Of a DNA stretch of 64,000 nucleotides, positions 1 to 12,427 are shown piece after piece (position 1 is the first letter of the stretch; every line of letters begins with the position of its first letter). The position numbers were made by a program, and so were the translations under genes. The notes under the pieces were generated by a model. That model saw only the letters and a program-made list of their open reading frames with translations. It made no database searches and was not told where the DNA came from. Source of the stretch: Burkholderiaceae bacterium (lineage in GTDB: Bacteria > Pseudomonadota > Gammaproteobacteria > Burkholderiales > Burkholderiaceae_E); contig JAJPES010000008.1 of NCBI GenBank assembly GCA_021166725.1, forward strand, positions 39,752-103,751. Reading direction: 5' to 3'.

Positions 1-463
1 GACCGGCGGCCAGCGCCTTGCGCAGCGCCGCGAGAAAAGCGTCGTCGCCGCGTTGCAGTGCGCTGCTGATCGCGAGCCGCTGCGGCAGGCGGAGCCAGCC
101 GATGACCGGGATCGCCGCCGGCAGCATCGGCGCGAGATCGATTGCCGAGGGATGGCGCCAGGCGAGTGCCTGGCCTTCGCGCGAGCGCGGCGCGCCGCTC
201 CATTCGACGACGCGCCGAAACGACAGGCGCACGTGGGCGTGCGGGTAGACGTGCTCGCGAATCATCCACGGATACGAGCGCAGCACGTCGATGCCGAGCT
301 CCTCGTGCAGTTCGCGCGCGAGTGCCTGCTCGACGGTCTCCGCCGCCTCGAGCTTGCCGCCCGGAAATTCCCACCAGCCGGCGTACGGCTTGCCCGGCCG
401 GCGTTGGCCGAACAGCACCGCGCCGTCGTCGCGAATCACCACGCCGACGGCAACTTCGAGCAT
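1..463 (-). CDS. Nudix (MutT-like) hydrolase, N-terminal part; probable Nudix/thiamine-phosphate-synthase-like fusion
   Basis: I translated this reading frame by hand; it starts with ATG at 463 and runs off the window without a stop. The N-terminus (MLEVAVGVVIRDDG) leads into a Nudix box with GGKLEAAETVEQALARELHEEL at about residues 39-60, including the REL.EEL metal-binding core. MutT-type enzymes hydrolyse 8-oxo-dGTP and related nucleotides. After about residue 125 the sequence PQRLAISSAL followed by GDDAFLAALRKAL resembles the start of the thiamine-phosphate-synthase-like domain fused to MutT in many beta- and gammaproteobacteria, but that domain lies outside the window. The start is 17 bases after the stop of the DUF815 gene, which suggests co-transcription. 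No clear Shine-Dalgarno is visible. The Nudix call is firm; the fusion is inferred. Confidence 0.85.
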   Translation of the reverse strand, partial: MLEVAVGVVIRDDGAVLFGQRRPGKPYAGWWEFPGGKLEAAETVEQALARELHEELGIDVLRSYPWMIREHVYPHAHVRLSFRRVVEWSGAPRSREGQALAWRHPSAIDLAPMLPAAIPVIGWLRLPQRLAISSALQRGDDAFLAALRKALAAG

Positions 464-480
464 CGGGGGAGGAACGGCGC

Positions 481-1443
481 TCAGGCTCGCTGGTCGGGAC
501 CGCGCCCCGCGCGGTCCTTCGCGAACTGCCAGGCGACGCGTCCCGAGCGCGACCCGCGCTCGAGCGCGAAGCGAAGCGCGTCGGCACGCGCAGCGTCGAT
601 TTCTACCGCGCTGCAGCCGAAACTGGCCAGCCAGTGCGCAACGATCGCCAGGTAGTCGTCCTGGCGAAACGGATAGAACGACACCCACAGCCCGAAGCGC
701 TCGGACAACGAGATCTTCTCCTCGACCGTCTCGCCGGGGTGGATCTCGCCGTCGGACTGGTGCTTCGCCTCGAGGTTCTCGCGCATGTACTCGGGCATCA
801 GGTGGCGCCGGTTCGACGTCGCGTAGATGAGCACGTTCTCCGACTGCGCGGCCACCGACCCGTCGAGCGCGACCTTCAACGCCTTGTAGCCCGGTTCGCC
901 CTCCTCGAAGGACAGGTCGTCGCAGAAGACGATGAAGCGCTCGGGACGACCGGCGACCAGTTCGACGATCTCGGGCAGGTCGACGAGATCGTCCTTGTCG
1001 ACCTCGATCAGGCGCAGCTCCTGCGCTGCGTATTCGTTGAGCAGCGCCTTGATCAGCGACGACTTGCCGGTGCCGCGCGAGCCCGTCAGCAGCACGTTGT
1101 TCGCCGGGCGCCGCTGGACGAACTGGCGCGTGTTGCGCTCGATCGCGGTTTTCTGCTCGTCGATGTGCTTCAGATCGTCGAGTCGGATCGGCGACACGTG
1201 CCGCACCGGTTGAAGGCCCGCCTGCATACCGAAGGCCGTGGCGCGGCGACGCCAGCGGAAGGCGATCGCCGACGCCCAGTCGGTCGCGGGGGCGGCGCCG
1301 AGCAACTGCTCGAAACGGCCGAGCAGCGATTCGGCACGCGAGACGACGCGGGCCAGCGCCAGCGGGTCGATCGCACCGCCGGGCGCCGAAGGGATGTCAG
1401 GCGCCGTGCCGGCGTCGCGCGCGTCAGGATCGATAGTCGGCAT
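481..1443 (-). CDS. DUF815 family AAA-type ATP-binding protein
   Basis: The 320-residue protein has a Walker A motif GSRGTGKS at about residues 121-128, a Walker B-like [10 protein letters not shown] at about 171-180, and the DUF815 hallmark stretch around [13 protein letters not shown]. It also carries the conserved [13 protein letters not shown] segment that follows the arginine-rich core. DUF815 proteins are AAA ATPases of unknown cellular role; many bacteria carry one near argJ and a MutT gene, as here. The gene overlaps the 3' end of argJ by 20 bases, so translation is probably coupled. Length and motifs match the family; substrate and function are not known. Confidence 0.93.
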   Translation of the reverse strand: MPTIDPDARDAGTAPDIPSAPGGAIDPLALARVVSRAESLLGRFEQLLGAAPATDWASAIAFRWRRRATAFGMQAGLQPVRHVSPIRLDDLKHIDEQKTAIERNTRQFVQRRPANNVLLTGSRGTGKSSLIKALLNEYAAQELRLIEVDKDDLVDLPEIVELVAGRPERFIVFCDDLSFEEGEPGYKALKVALDGSVAAQSENVLIYATSNRRHLMPEYMRENLEAKHQSDGEIHPGETVEEKISLSERFGLWVSFYPFRQDDYLAIVAHWLASFGCSAVEIDAARADALRFALERGSRSGRVAWQFAKDRAGRGPDQRA

Positions 1444-2698
1444 TGATCGATACGTACTCGTGCGACAGGTCGCAGGTCCAGACCGTCGTCGACGCGCTGC
1501 CGCGCCCGAGCGCGATGCGCACGTCGATCTCGGCCTTCTTCATCACGCGCTGGCCGTCCTCTTCGCGATAGGCGGGGTGACGGCCGCCACGCGTGGCGAC
1601 GTGTACGTCGTCGAGATACAGGTCGACTCGATCGACGTCGAGGTCGTCGACGCCCGCACGGCCCACCGCGGCGAGGATCCGCCCGAGATTCGGATCGGAA
1701 GCGAAGAACGCCGTCTTCACCAGCGGCGAATGCGCCACGGTGAAGGCGACCGCCGCCGCCTCGTCGTCGTCGCGCGCCCCCTCGACATGCACCGAGATGA
1801 ATTTCGTCGCGCCCTCGCCGTCGCGCACGATCGCCTGCGCGAGTTCGCGAGCGACCGAAACGATCGCCTCGCGCAACGCGCTGGCGGCAGCGTCGCCGGC
1901 GGCACTGCCGGCGCCTGCGTCGGCGCCGACCGCCCCGTCGCCGGCGCCGGCGATCGACACTTTCGAGGCGCCAGAGGCGACGAGCATGAACGAGTCGTTG
2001 GTCGACGTGTCGCCGTCCACCGTGATGCGGTTGAAGCTCGCATCGGCCGCCTCGCGCGCCCAGCGCGCGAGGAGCGTGGCCGGCACCGCGGCGTCGGTGG
2101 CGACGAAACCGAGCATCGTCGCCATGTCGGGACGGATCATGCCGGCACCCTTCGCGATGCCGGTTACGGTGACCGTCTCGCCGCCGATCTGCACGCGGCG
2201 CGACGCTGCCTTCGGCACCGTGTCGGTGGTCATGATCGCTTCGGCGGCGTCGAGCCAGTCGCTCGCACCGAGCGCGTCGACCGCCTCGTCGATGCCGGCG
2301 AGCAGCCGCGGCATCGGCAGGTGCTCGAGGATGACGCCGGTGGAGAACGGCAGCACCGCATCGGTGGCCACGCCCAGCCGCTTCGCGAGCCGGGCGCAGC
2401 TCGCGCGCGCGTCGGAGAGCCCCTGCTCGCCGGTGCCGGCATTCGCGCAGCCGGTGTTGACGACGAGCGCGCGGATCTCGCCGTTTGCGCTCGCGAGATG
2501 CTCGCGGCAGACGACGACCGGCGCCGCGCAGAAGCGGTTGCGCGTGAAGACGCCGGCGGCGCGCGCTCCGGGCGCCAGGCGCAGCACCAGCACGTCGCGC
2601 CGGTCGGGCTTGCGGATCGCCGCGCGCGCGGTACCGATGTCCACGCCGGCAACGGCCGACAGCGCGTCGCGCTGCGGCGCGATGAGGTTCACGGGCAT
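1424..2698 (-). CDS. argJ: Bifunctional glutamate N-acetyltransferase / amino-acid N-acetyltransferase
   Basis: ArgJ moves the acetyl group from N-acetylornithine to glutamate and, in bifunctional forms, makes N-acetylglutamate from acetyl-CoA, recycling acetyl in arginine synthesis. The 424-residue protein has the family motif [14 protein letters not shown] at about residues 183-196; Thr194 is the expected autoproteolysis site and nucleophile, splitting the precursor into alpha and beta chains. The NTGCANAGTG oxyanion-hole region is at about 81-90. The N-terminus begins at MPVNLIAP with GGAGAG about 5 bases upstream. It lies 46 bases after secA and overlaps the DUF815 gene. Mono- versus bifunctional activity cannot be told from the sequence. 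Confidence 0.97.
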   Translation of the reverse strand: MPVNLIAPQRDALSAVAGVDIGTARAAIRKPDRRDVLVLRLAPGARAAGVFTRNRFCAAPVVVCREHLASANGEIRALVVNTGCANAGTGEQGLSDARASCARLAKRLGVATDAVLPFSTGVILEHLPMPRLLAGIDEAVDALGASDWLDAAEAIMTTDTVPKAASRRVQIGGETVTVTGIAKGAGMIRPDMATMLGFVATDAAVPATLLARWAREAADASFNRITVDGDTSTNDSFMLVASGASKVSIAGAGDGAVGADAGAGSAAGDAAASALREAIVSVARELAQAIVRDGEGATKFISVHVEGARDDDEAAAVAFTVAHSPLVKTAFFASDPNLGRILAAVGRAGVDDLDVDRVDLYLDDVHVATRGGRHPAYREEDGQRVMKKAEIDVRIALGRGSASTTVWTCDLSHEYVSINADYRS

Positions 2699-2744
2699 CC
2701 GACTCTCCGGAAAACGGCCGACGCGCAGCGCGAGCGCAACGCGC

Positions 2745-5534
<2,790 letters not shown>

Positions 5535-5607
5535 TTTGAGAAGGCGCTACGCCTGCAACCGGCGGAACGACGCAGCTGGACGGCGTCAGCGCCCGCGAAA
5601 CCGGTAC

Positions 5608-5613
5608 AGTCTA
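5608..5613 (-). promoter_or_regulatory. Possible -10 element of secA
   Basis: On the minus strand the hexamer TAGACT is preceded by TGC, which gives an extended -10 form (TGnTAnnnT). It lies 74-79 bases before the secA start codon inside the 150-base secA/dciA divergent gap. No convincing -35 is seen, so this is a weak prediction. Confidence 0.3.
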
Positions 5614-5684
5614 GCACGCGCCCCCCGAGCGCCCCGCGAGCGAACCGACCGGCCGAAAGGCCCTCCGCAGCAGCGCAGCAATCG

Positions 5685-6125
5685 ATGAAGCCGACCTCCA
5701 CCCGCCCGGTCAGCGCCTGGCTCGACGACGAGACCGCGTTCCGCGCACTGGCCGCGCGCGTCGATCGCCTCGTCGAGCTGCAACAGGCGCTGCGCGAACA
5801 CGTGGCGCAGGCCCCGCTGACGGTCGTTGCGCTCGATGCCGGCACGCTGACGCTGCGTGCGCCCAACGCCGCGTGGGCGGCGCGGCTGCGCCAGTCGACG
5901 CCGACCCTGCTTCAGGCGCTGCGCGCGCGCTTCGCCGGCATCGACAGGATCCGCATCGTCACGCAGCGGGCGGGCGAGACCTCGTTCGCTGCGGCGCACG
6001 CGCCGCGCGCGGCGATTCCGTCAGCGGCGCTGCGCGAGCTCGACCGGTTGCGCGCCGCCACCGATGCGCCGGCGCTCGGCGAGGCGATCGAGCGCCTGGT
6101 TCGCCGCCATCGCAGCGCGCGCTGA
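5685..6125 (+). CDS. dciA: DciA family (DUF721) protein, putative DnaB helicase loader
   Basis: The real gene is the last 146 codons of a much longer open frame; the ATG at 5685 starts MKPTSTRPVSAWLDD. The middle (ALDAGTLTLRAPNAAWAARLRQ and the following LLQALRARF) is the typical DUF721/DciA core, in which a KH-like fold binds DNA and DnaB. DciA is the ancestral replicative helicase operator in bacteria that lack DnaC. Position next to secA is the conserved neighbourhood of this family in betaproteobacteria. The last 105 bases overlap the 3' end of the convergent small membrane protein gene. The C-terminal half is variable in the family and has no motif I can name. Confidence 0.82.
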   Translation: MKPTSTRPVSAWLDDETAFRALAARVDRLVELQQALREHVAQAPLTVVALDAGTLTLRAPNAAWAARLRQSTPTLLQALRARFAGIDRIRIVTQRAGETSFAAAHAPRAAIPSAALRELDRLRAATDAPALGEAIERLVRRHRSAR

Positions 6126-6332
6126 AGGCGCGTCGGGCGCCGTCGCGGCGGTCGGCGCCGTCAGCCGCTCGACGAACATCACCGCGAAGAAGACGAGCGC
6201 GGCGACCAGTCCGCCGACGAGCAGCCGCCAGGCGAGCCGCAGGTAGCGGCGCTCGCGCGTGAACACGTAGCCGAGCGCGCAGTACGCGACGGCGGCCAGC
6301 AGCACGACGACGAGGACGCGCAGGAAGATCAT
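6021..6332 (-). CDS. Small two-helix membrane protein, uncharacterised
   Basis: The 103-residue protein has one hydrophobic helix at about residues 2-24, a short basic loop with FTRERRYLRLAWR, and a second helix at about 36-52, followed by a polar, Ala/Arg-rich tail. The pattern of two helices separated by a basic RRYLR-type loop resembles unnamed proteins found between lpxC and the secA region in betaproteobacteria. Function is unknown. The start ATG at 6332 places the first helix at the very N-terminus, so it may act as a signal anchor. Its last 105 bases run antisense through dciA, so the polar tail may be poorly constrained. It follows lpxC by 78 bases on the same strand. Confidence 0.65.
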   Translation of the reverse strand: MIFLRVLVVVLLAAVAYCALGYVFTRERRYLRLAWRLLVGGLVAALVFFAVMFVERLTAPTAATAPDAPSARAAMAANQALDRLAERRRIGGGAQPVELAQRR

Positions 6333-6410
6333 CGGTCGGGCGCGCGCGCGAGCGCCGGCGCCGGCACGGCAAGGCAGCTTGCGGGGAACGCGCGCCGCAC
6401 CGGCGCGCGC

Positions 6411-7340
6411 TCAGGCATGGCTCCAGTCGAGCGCGAAAGGGCGCGGCGCATCGCGCCGCTCGGCAAAGCCGACGCGCTCCCAGGCGTGCTCGCGAGCCAG
6501 CATTTCGCGCAGCAGCCGGTTGTTCAGCGCATGGCCCGACTTGTGCGCGCTGTACGCGGCGAGCAGCGGGTGACCGACCAGGTACAGATCGCCGATCGCA
6601 TCGAGGATCTTGTGCTTGACGAACTCGTCGCCGAAGCGCAGGCCGTCGTCGTTGAGCACGCGGTACTCGTCCATGACGATCGCGTTGCCGAAGCTGCCGC
6701 CCTTGGCCAGGCCGTGCGCACGCAGCGTTTCGACGTCCTGCATGAAACCGAAGGTGCGCGCGCGCGAAACCTCCTTCACGTAGGACACCTTCGCGAAATC
6801 GACCTCGACGACCTGCTCGGTGGCGTCGATGGCGGGGTGCGCGAAATCGATCGAGAAGCGCAGCTTGAAGCCGAAGTGGGGATCGAGCCGCGCCCACTTG
6901 TCGCCGTCGCGCACCTCGACCGGTTCGAGCAGCCGGATGAACTGCTTCTCGGCGCGCTGCTCGACGATGCCCGCCGACTGGATCAGGTAGACGAAGGACC
7001 CGGCTGAGCCGTCGAGGATCGGAATCTCCGGCGCGGTGACGTCGACGTGCACGATGTCGACGCCCATGCCGGCGAGCGCCGACATCAGATGCTCGACGGT
7101 CGCCACGCGCACCTGCGCGAGCGGGCCGTCGTCGGCTGCCGTGAGGGTGGAGGCCATGCGCGTGTCACCGACGCGCTCGGCGCAACTGCGGATGTCGACC
7201 GGCGGATCGAGATCGACGCGATGAAACACGATGCCGGTATCGGGCGCCGCCGGCCGCAGGACGAGCTCGACGCGCTCGCCCGAATGCAGCCCGACGCCCG
7301 TCGTGCGCACCAGCGAGCCGATGGTTCGCTGGCGCATCAT
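6411..7340 (-). CDS. lpxC: UDP-3-O-acyl-N-acetylglucosamine deacetylase LpxC
   Basis: LpxC is the zinc enzyme for the committed step of lipid A synthesis. The 309-residue protein carries the zinc ligands in VEHLMSAL (His84) and HKILDAIGD (His243, Asp247), plus the catalytic His270 in HKSGHALNN; these sit a constant five residues later than in E. coli LpxC. The N-terminus [22 protein letters not shown] is typical, and length matches the family. It is the distal gene of the dcw region, after ftsZ and the peroxiredoxin gene, as in other betaproteobacteria. Its presence shows that the organism makes lipopolysaccharide. Confidence 0.98.
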   Translation of the reverse strand: MMRQRTIGSLVRTTGVGLHSGERVELVLRPAAPDTGIVFHRVDLDPPVDIRSCAERVGDTRMASTLTAADDGPLAQVRVATVEHLMSALAGMGVDIVHVDVTAPEIPILDGSAGSFVYLIQSAGIVEQRAEKQFIRLLEPVEVRDGDKWARLDPHFGFKLRFSIDFAHPAIDATEQVVEVDFAKVSYVKEVSRARTFGFMQDVETLRAHGLAKGGSFGNAIVMDEYRVLNDDGLRFGDEFVKHKILDAIGDLYLVGHPLLAAYSAHKSGHALNNRLLREMLAREHAWERVGFAERRDAPRPFALDWSHA

Positions 7341-7392
7341 CGGGACGCGCTCGCGCCAAGCGGCGCGCGCAGGGAAGACCGGCGTGCCGCGT

Positions 7393-7887
7393 TCAAGCCT
7401 GCTTCACCATGGTGGCGGCATCGGACACCTCGAACTTGCCCGGCCGCTCGACGTTGAGCGTCTTCACGACGCCGTCTTCGAGCAGCATCGAGTAGCGCTG
7501 CGAACGCAGACCCATCGTCGGGCTGACGAAGTCCAGCCCCAGTGCGCGCGTCCATTCGCCGGCGCCGTCGGCGATCATGCGGATCTTTCCTTCGGTGCCC
7601 TGGTCGAGCGCCCACGCACCCATCACGAACGCGTCGTTGACCGACACGCACCAGATCTCGTCGATTCCGTTGCCCTTGAGCGCGTCGTATTTCTCGAGAT
7701 AGCCGGGAACGTGCTTCGCCGAGCAGGTTGGCGTGAACGCGCCCGGCAGGCCGAACACCGCGACGCGCTTGCCGCGCAACTCCTCGAGCACCTGGAAAGT
7801 GCGGGGCCCGATCGAGCAGCCCGGACCCTCGTTCTGCACGTACTCCTGCACCTTTGCGTCGGGAACTCGCTGGCCGGATTCGATCAT
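7393..7887 (-). CDS. Peroxiredoxin of the Prx5 (hybrid/atypical) family
   Basis: The 164-residue protein has the thioredoxin-fold signature [18 protein letters not shown] with the peroxidatic cysteine at Cys55, and the downstream [13 protein letters not shown] segment typical of Prx5-type thiol peroxidases. It reduces hydrogen peroxide and alkyl hydroperoxides with thioredoxin or glutathione/glutaredoxin as electron donor. Additional cysteines at about residues 24 and 84 could be resolving cysteines, but which one works cannot be told. GGAGG sits about 10 bases before the ATG. The position between ftsZ and lpxC is conserved in betaproteobacteria. A TAAAAT element about 60 bases upstream suggests its own promoter. 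Confidence 0.94.
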   Translation of the reverse strand: MIESGQRVPDAKVQEYVQNEGPGCSIGPRTFQVLEELRGKRVAVFGLPGAFTPTCSAKHVPGYLEKYDALKGNGIDEIWCVSVNDAFVMGAWALDQGTEGKIRMIADGAGEWTRALGLDFVSPTMGLRSQRYSMLLEDGVVKTLNVERPGKFEVSDAATMVKQA

Positions 7888-7944
7888 TGAAATGCGCCTC
7901 CGCTGTTTAACTGAATGCCGTTCGCTGCAAGCGGCAAACCTGGG

Positions 7945-7950
7945 ATTTTA
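7945..7950 (-). promoter_or_regulatory. Possible -10 element of the peroxiredoxin gene
   Basis: TAAAAT (5 of 6 to consensus) on the minus strand, about 60 bases before the start codon, inside an AT-rich patch that stands out in this GC-rich region. No good -35 is visible upstream, where the sequence enters the purine-rich repeat. It would let the peroxiredoxin and lpxC be transcribed apart from ftsZ. Confidence 0.3.
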
Positions 7951-7976
7951 AGGGATGTCAGCTGGGGACGCTGGGC

Positions 7977-8123
7977 GGAGGGAGGGGAAGGGGGAAGGGG
8001 GAAGGGGAAAACCGTCGCGACATCGCATAGGGATTGGAGGCGTGCGCGAGCACCACGAAACGTGGCGCCCGTCGCACCGGGGCTGTCCCCTTCCCCCTCC
8101 CCCTTCCCCCTCCCCTTTCCTCC
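7977..8123. repeat. Homopurine/homopyrimidine inverted repeat after ftsZ
   Basis: On the plus strand, 7977-8011 is almost pure purine, with runs of 3-5 G separated by AA. Positions 8085-8123 are almost pure pyrimidine, with runs of 3-5 C separated by TT or T. The two are reverse complements with a few mismatches, so they form arms of about 35 bases around a 73-base centre. The centre itself holds a small hairpin, CCACG-AAA-CGTGG, near 8052-8064. The right arm ends 2 bases before the ftsZ stop codon. On the ftsZ mRNA it gives a long hairpin with a G-rich 5' arm that could also fold as a G-quadruplex. It may end ftsZ transcription, although no U-tract follows. Confidence 0.8.
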
Positions 8124-8125
8124 AG

Positions 8126-9286
8126 TCAGTCCGCCTGCTTGCGCAGGAACGCCGGAATATCGAAGCGCTCGACGCCGCTTTCCTCGAGCGCCTGGACCTG
8201 CGCGGCGGCCGAGGCGCGCGGGCTGCGCCAGACGGTGGGCTGCTCGAACTGCTCGTAGTTCGGCTGCTGCACGGGCGCAGCGTCGTGGGTGCCGGTGCGC
8301 AGATGGGTCTGCGGCACGAGCATCGGCTTGGCCGGACGCCGGCCGATGCCGGTGGCGACGACGGTCACGCGCAGGCGGTCGCTCATGTTCTCGTCGAAGA
8401 CGGTGCCGTGGATGATCGTCGCGTCGTCGGCGCAGAACGCCTTGATCGTGTTGATCACGTCGTTCGTCTCCTTCAGCTTCAGGCTGCGTCCGGCGGTGAT
8501 GTTGACGATCACGCCGCGCGCGCCCTGCAGGTCCACGCCGTCGAGCAGCGGCGACGACACTGCCTGTTCGGCGGCGATGCGCGCACGATCCAGCCCCGAC
8601 GACTCGCCGATCCCCATCATCGCCTTGCCCTGCTCGCCCATCACCGTCTTCACGTCGGCGAAGTCGACGTTGACCAGGCCCGGCACGTTGATGATCTCGG
8701 CGATGCCGGCTACCGCGTTGTGCAGCACGTCGTCGGCGCGCTTGAACGCGTCCTCGAGGCTCGCGTCGTCGTCCATCACCTCGAACAGCTTCTGGTTCAG
8801 CACGACGATCAGCGAGTCGACGTGCTCGACCAGCTGGTCGATGCCGTTCTCGGCGATCTGCAGCTTCTTCGCGCCTTCGAAGTCGAAGGGCTTGGTGACG
8901 ACACCCACGGTCAGGATGCCCATCTCCTTGGCGATCTCGGCAACCACCGGCGACGCGCCGGTGCCGGTTCCCTTGCCCATGCCGGCGGTCAGGAACACCA
9001 TGTTGGAGCCTTCGAGCGCACTGCGGATCTCGGTGCGCATCGCCTCGGCCGCGGCCTTGCCGGCTTCGGGGCGCGCGCCCGCGCCCAGGCCCATGTCGCC
9101 GAGCTGGATCGTGTGCTCGGCGAGCGAGCGGCGCAGCGCCTGCTTGTCGGTGTTCACGGCGATGAACTCGACGCCCTGCACGTCGCGGTTGATCATGTGA
9201 TTTACCGCGTTGCCGCCGGCGCCGCCGACTCCGATCACCTTGATGACGGCGCCTTCGACTTCTTGCTCGATCAGTTCGAAACTCAT
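8126..9286 (-). CDS. ftsZ: Cell division GTPase FtsZ
   Basis: FtsZ polymerises into the Z ring at midcell. I take the start at 9286 (MSFELIEQEVEGAVIKVIGVGGAGGNAV), because GGAG lies 9 bases before it, and the family N-terminus begins there rather than at the earlier in-frame start at 9415. The 386-residue protein has the tubulin signature in GMGKGTGTGASP (about residues 103-114), the T7 loop NVDFADVKTVM, and a conserved C-terminal peptide ending GVERFDIPAFLRKQAD that binds FtsA and other partners. The linker before it is rich in Gln and Pro. It is the last dcw gene, 107 bases after ftsA; a promoter in that gap is possible but not clear. Confidence 0.98.
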   Translation of the reverse strand: MSFELIEQEVEGAVIKVIGVGGAGGNAVNHMINRDVQGVEFIAVNTDKQALRRSLAEHTIQLGDMGLGAGARPEAGKAAAEAMRTEIRSALEGSNMVFLTAGMGKGTGTGASPVVAEIAKEMGILTVGVVTKPFDFEGAKKLQIAENGIDQLVEHVDSLIVVLNQKLFEVMDDDASLEDAFKRADDVLHNAVAGIAEIINVPGLVNVDFADVKTVMGEQGKAMMGIGESSGLDRARIAAEQAVSSPLLDGVDLQGARGVIVNITAGRSLKLKETNDVINTIKAFCADDATIIHGTVFDENMSDRLRVTVVATGIGRRPAKPMLVPQTHLRTGTHDAAPVQQPNYEQFEQPTVWRSPRASAAAQVQALEESGVERFDIPAFLRKQAD

Positions 9287-9393
9287 GATGGTGTTCTCCA
9301 GGACGGTTGGGAAGACGTCGACCCTTCCCGGTGAATGAAAACGACGATTGTTGGTATAGGCCTTCTTGCTCTTCGCGAAACAACGAACGGAAT

Positions 9394-10626
9394 TCAGAAA
9401 TTGCCGAGGAACCACTCCTTCATTCTTCGCAGCGTTTCCTTGAACGAACCCGATTGCTCGGCCACCTTTCGCCCGCGCAGGCGCTGCATGCGCGCCTCCT
9501 CGAGCAGTCCGACCGCGGTCGAATAGCGCGGCGAGCGAACGACGTCGGCGAGCCCGCCCGTGTACGCCGGCATGCCGATGCGCACCGGCTTAAGGAAGAT
9601 GTCCTCGGCCAGCTCGACCATCCCCGGCAGCAGCGACGTGCCGCCGGTGAGCACGACGCCCGACGAGAGCAGTTCCTCGTAGCCCGACTCGCGGATCACC
9701 TGGTGCACGAGCGAGAACAGCTCCTCGATGCGCGGCTCGATCACCGCCGCCAGCGCCTGGCGCGACAGCGTGCGCGGCGAGCGCTCGCCCAGCCCGGGCA
9801 CCTCGATCTTCTCGTTCGGATCGGCAAGCACCTGCTTGGCGATGCCGTAGCGCAGCTTGATGTCGTCGGCCTCGAGCGTCGGCGTGCGCAGCGCCATCGC
9901 GATGTCGTTGGTGATCTGGTCGCCGGCGATCGGGATCACCGCCGTGTGGCGAATCGCGCCGCCGGTGAAGATCGCGATGTCGGTCGTACCGCCGCCGACG
10001 TCGACCAGCGCAACGCCCAGTTCCTTCTCGTCCTGCGTGAGGATCGCCAGGCTCGACGCGAGCGGCTGCAGCATCAGGTCGTTGACCTCGAGTCCGCAGC
10101 GGCGCACGCACTTGACGATGTTCTGCGCGGCCGACACCGCGCCGGTGACGATGTGCACCTTCACCTCGAGGCGCACGCCGCTCATGCCGATCGGCTCGCG
10201 GATGTCCTCCTGGCCGTCGATGATGAATTCCTGCGCCAGCACGTGCAGGATCTGCTGGTCGGTCGGGATGTTCACCGCCTTGGCGGTCTCGATCACGCGA
10301 GCCATGTCGGCCTCGGTGACCTCCTTGTCCTTGATCGCCACCATGCCGCTGGAGTTGAAGCTGCGGATGTGGCTGCCGGCGATCCCCGTGTAGACGGTGC
10401 GGATCTTGCAGTCGGCCATCAGCTCGGCTTCCTCGAGCGCGTGCTGGATCGACGCGACGGTCGACTCGATGTTGACGACCACGCCCTTCTTCAATCCGCG
10501 CGAGTCGTGCTGGCCCAGACCGACGATCTCGTAGTGGCCGTCGGGGCGCATCTCGGCGACGATCGCCACGATCTTCGACGTGCCGATGTCGAGTCCGACG
10601 ATCAAGTCCTTCGCGTCTCTGGTCAT
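9394..10626 (-). CDS. ftsA: Cell division protein FtsA
   Basis: FtsA is the actin-like protein that tethers FtsZ filaments to the inner membrane. The 410-residue protein shows the phosphate-1 motif VGLDIGTSKIVAIV at about residues 9-22, the SHS2 insertion region, the phosphate-2 motif VDVGGGTTDIAIF near 207, and VLTGGTSLLPG near 335. The C-terminal end (KETLRRMKEWFLGNF) is an amphipathic helix, the membrane-targeting sequence. The start codon lies 3 bases after the ftsQ stop. Everything matches the family in length and order. Confidence 0.98.
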   Translation of the reverse strand: MTRDAKDLIVGLDIGTSKIVAIVAEMRPDGHYEIVGLGQHDSRGLKKGVVVNIESTVASIQHALEEAELMADCKIRTVYTGIAGSHIRSFNSSGMVAIKDKEVTEADMARVIETAKAVNIPTDQQILHVLAQEFIIDGQEDIREPIGMSGVRLEVKVHIVTGAVSAAQNIVKCVRRCGLEVNDLMLQPLASSLAILTQDEKELGVALVDVGGGTTDIAIFTGGAIRHTAVIPIAGDQITNDIAMALRTPTLEADDIKLRYGIAKQVLADPNEKIEVPGLGERSPRTLSRQALAAVIEPRIEELFSLVHQVIRESGYEELLSSGVVLTGGTSLLPGMVELAEDIFLKPVRIGMPAYTGGLADVVRSPRYSTAVGLLEEARMQRLRGRKVAEQSGSFKETLRRMKEWFLGNF

Positions 10627-10629
10627 TTG

Positions 10630-11469
10630 TTATCGCTGCTGATGCGGGCGCGCGGATGGGGCGCGGGGCCGCGCGCCCCCGCGCGCGGCCGGATGAAGTT
10701 TCTCGGCGTCTTCGCCGCCGTGTTCGAGTTGCGCGAGCGAGCGGATCGCGAAGCCGTTCGGATAGCGCAGATCGATCGCTTCGGCTCGCCGGTTCAGCGT
10801 CGCCGCCACCAGCGGCCAGGTCTCGACCCAGCGCGCGATGCGGCGCTCCACCGGCATGCCCTGGTCGCGCCCGAGCAGCACCGTCGTGCCGTCGTCCAGG
10901 CGCAGCGTCCAGGCATGGCGCGCCGACAGCGACAGCGCGTCGGGCTGCACGTCGAGCGCGGCGACCGCCTCGCGCAGTTCGGCATAGCGACGCGCGACCC
11001 GCAGCGCAGTGCCGTCGGGTCCGGAGAACTGCGGCAGCTCGCCCTCGTCCTCGGCCTCGGCCAGGTTCGCGACGAACAGTTCGCCGAAGGTGTTGACGAT
11101 GCGTCCGTCGTCCCACAGCGCGAGCGCACGATGCTCCTCGATCGACACCTCGAGGCCGTCGGGCCAGACGCGGCGCACGCCGGCGCGGCGCACCCACGGC
11201 ACCGACTCGAATACCGTGCGCACCGCGTCGAGATCCACGGCGAAGAAGTTGCCCTGCACGCGGCGTGCGACCGCCGAGCGCAGCTGCGCCGGCGAGACGC
11301 GCTGCAACTCGTGCCCGTCGGCGGCATCGATGCGCACGTGCGCGAGCGTGAAGAACGGCCGCTGCGAGACCCACCAGGCGCCGGCGGCCATCGCCGCGAG
11401 CAGCGTTGCGCCGAGCAGCGCGTTGGCGAGCGCGTTCAGCGCGCGGGCATCGTTCCACAGGCCGCTCAA
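10630..11469 (-). CDS. ftsQ: Cell division protein FtsQ
   Basis: FtsQ is a bitopic inner-membrane divisome protein that recruits FtsL and FtsB. There is no ATG near the right place. A TTG at 11469 overlaps the ddl stop (TTGA) and has GGGAGG 6 bases upstream, so I take it as the start; this gives 279 residues beginning (M)[14 protein letters not shown] transmembrane helix spans about residues 12-33, followed by a POTRA domain that starts [11 protein letters not shown], and the FtsQ/DivIB beta domain. The C-terminal tail is Arg/Pro/Ala-rich and probably disordered. Confidence in identity is high; the TTG start is inferred from the overlap and ribosome site. Confidence 0.92.
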   Translation of the reverse strand: MSGLWNDARALNALANALLGATLLAAMAAGAWWVSQRPFFTLAHVRIDAADGHELQRVSPAQLRSAVARRVQGNFFAVDLDAVRTVFESVPWVRRAGVRRVWPDGLEVSIEEHRALALWDDGRIVNTFGELFVANLAEAEDEGELPQFSGPDGTALRVARRYAELREAVAALDVQPDALSLSARHAWTLRLDDGTTVLLGRDQGMPVERRIARWVETWPLVAATLNRRAEAIDLRYPNGFAIRSLAQLEHGGEDAEKLHPAARGGARPRAPSARPHQQR

Positions 11470-12427
11470 GCCGGCCTCCCGATCTTCAGGCTGGCCGAAG
11501 CGAGGATGCGCAGGCACAGCTGCTCGTAGGAGATGCCTACCGCGCGAGCGGCCATCGGCACCAGCGAGTGACCGGTCATGCCGGGCGAGGTGTTTACCTC
11601 GAGCAGGAAGGGCGCGTCGTCGCCGCGCCGGAGCATCACGTCGACACGGCCCCAGCCTTCGCAGGCGACCGCCCGGTAGGCGGCGATCGAAAGGGCGGCG
11701 ATCGCCTCGGCGAGCTTCGCGTCGAGCGGCGCCGGGCACAGGTAGCGCGTGTCGTCGCTGAAATACTTGTTGTTGTAGTCGTAGTTGCCTTCGGGTGCGA
11801 CGATCTCGATGATCGGCAGCGCCTGCGCATCGTCGCCGCTGCCCAGCACTGCCACCGTCAGCTCGCGCCCGTCGACGAACTCCTCGCACAACACGTCGAC
11901 GTCGTGCGCGCGTGCGGCGTCGAAGGCCGTTGCCGAAGCAGCGATCGAGGCGAGCTTCGTGAAGCCGATCGTCGACCCTTCGCGGCTGGGCTTGACCGCC
12001 ATCGGCAGCCCGAGCCGCTGCGCCGCGTCGGCCACCTGCTGCGCGTTGCGGGCGAGCTCGAAGCCGGGCGTGCGCAGTCCGTGCGTCATCCAGATGCGCT
12101 TGGCGTAGATCTTGTCCATCGCGATCGCCGAGGCCATCACGCCGCTGCCGGTGTACGGGATGCCGAGCAGCTCGAGCGCGCCCTGCACGGTGCCGTCCTC
12201 GCCATAGCGACCGTGCAGCGCGACGAAGGCACGCGTGAAGCCGTCGCGCACGAGATCGTCGAGCGGCCGCTGCGCCGGATCGAACGCGTGCGCATCGACG
12301 CCGCACGAACGCAACGCGTTCAGCACGCCCGTTCCGGACATCAGCGAGACGTCGCGCTCGGACGAGCGCCCGCCGCACAGCACCGCCACCTTGCCCATCG
12401 CCTTCGGATCGATCGCCGTCGCTTCCA

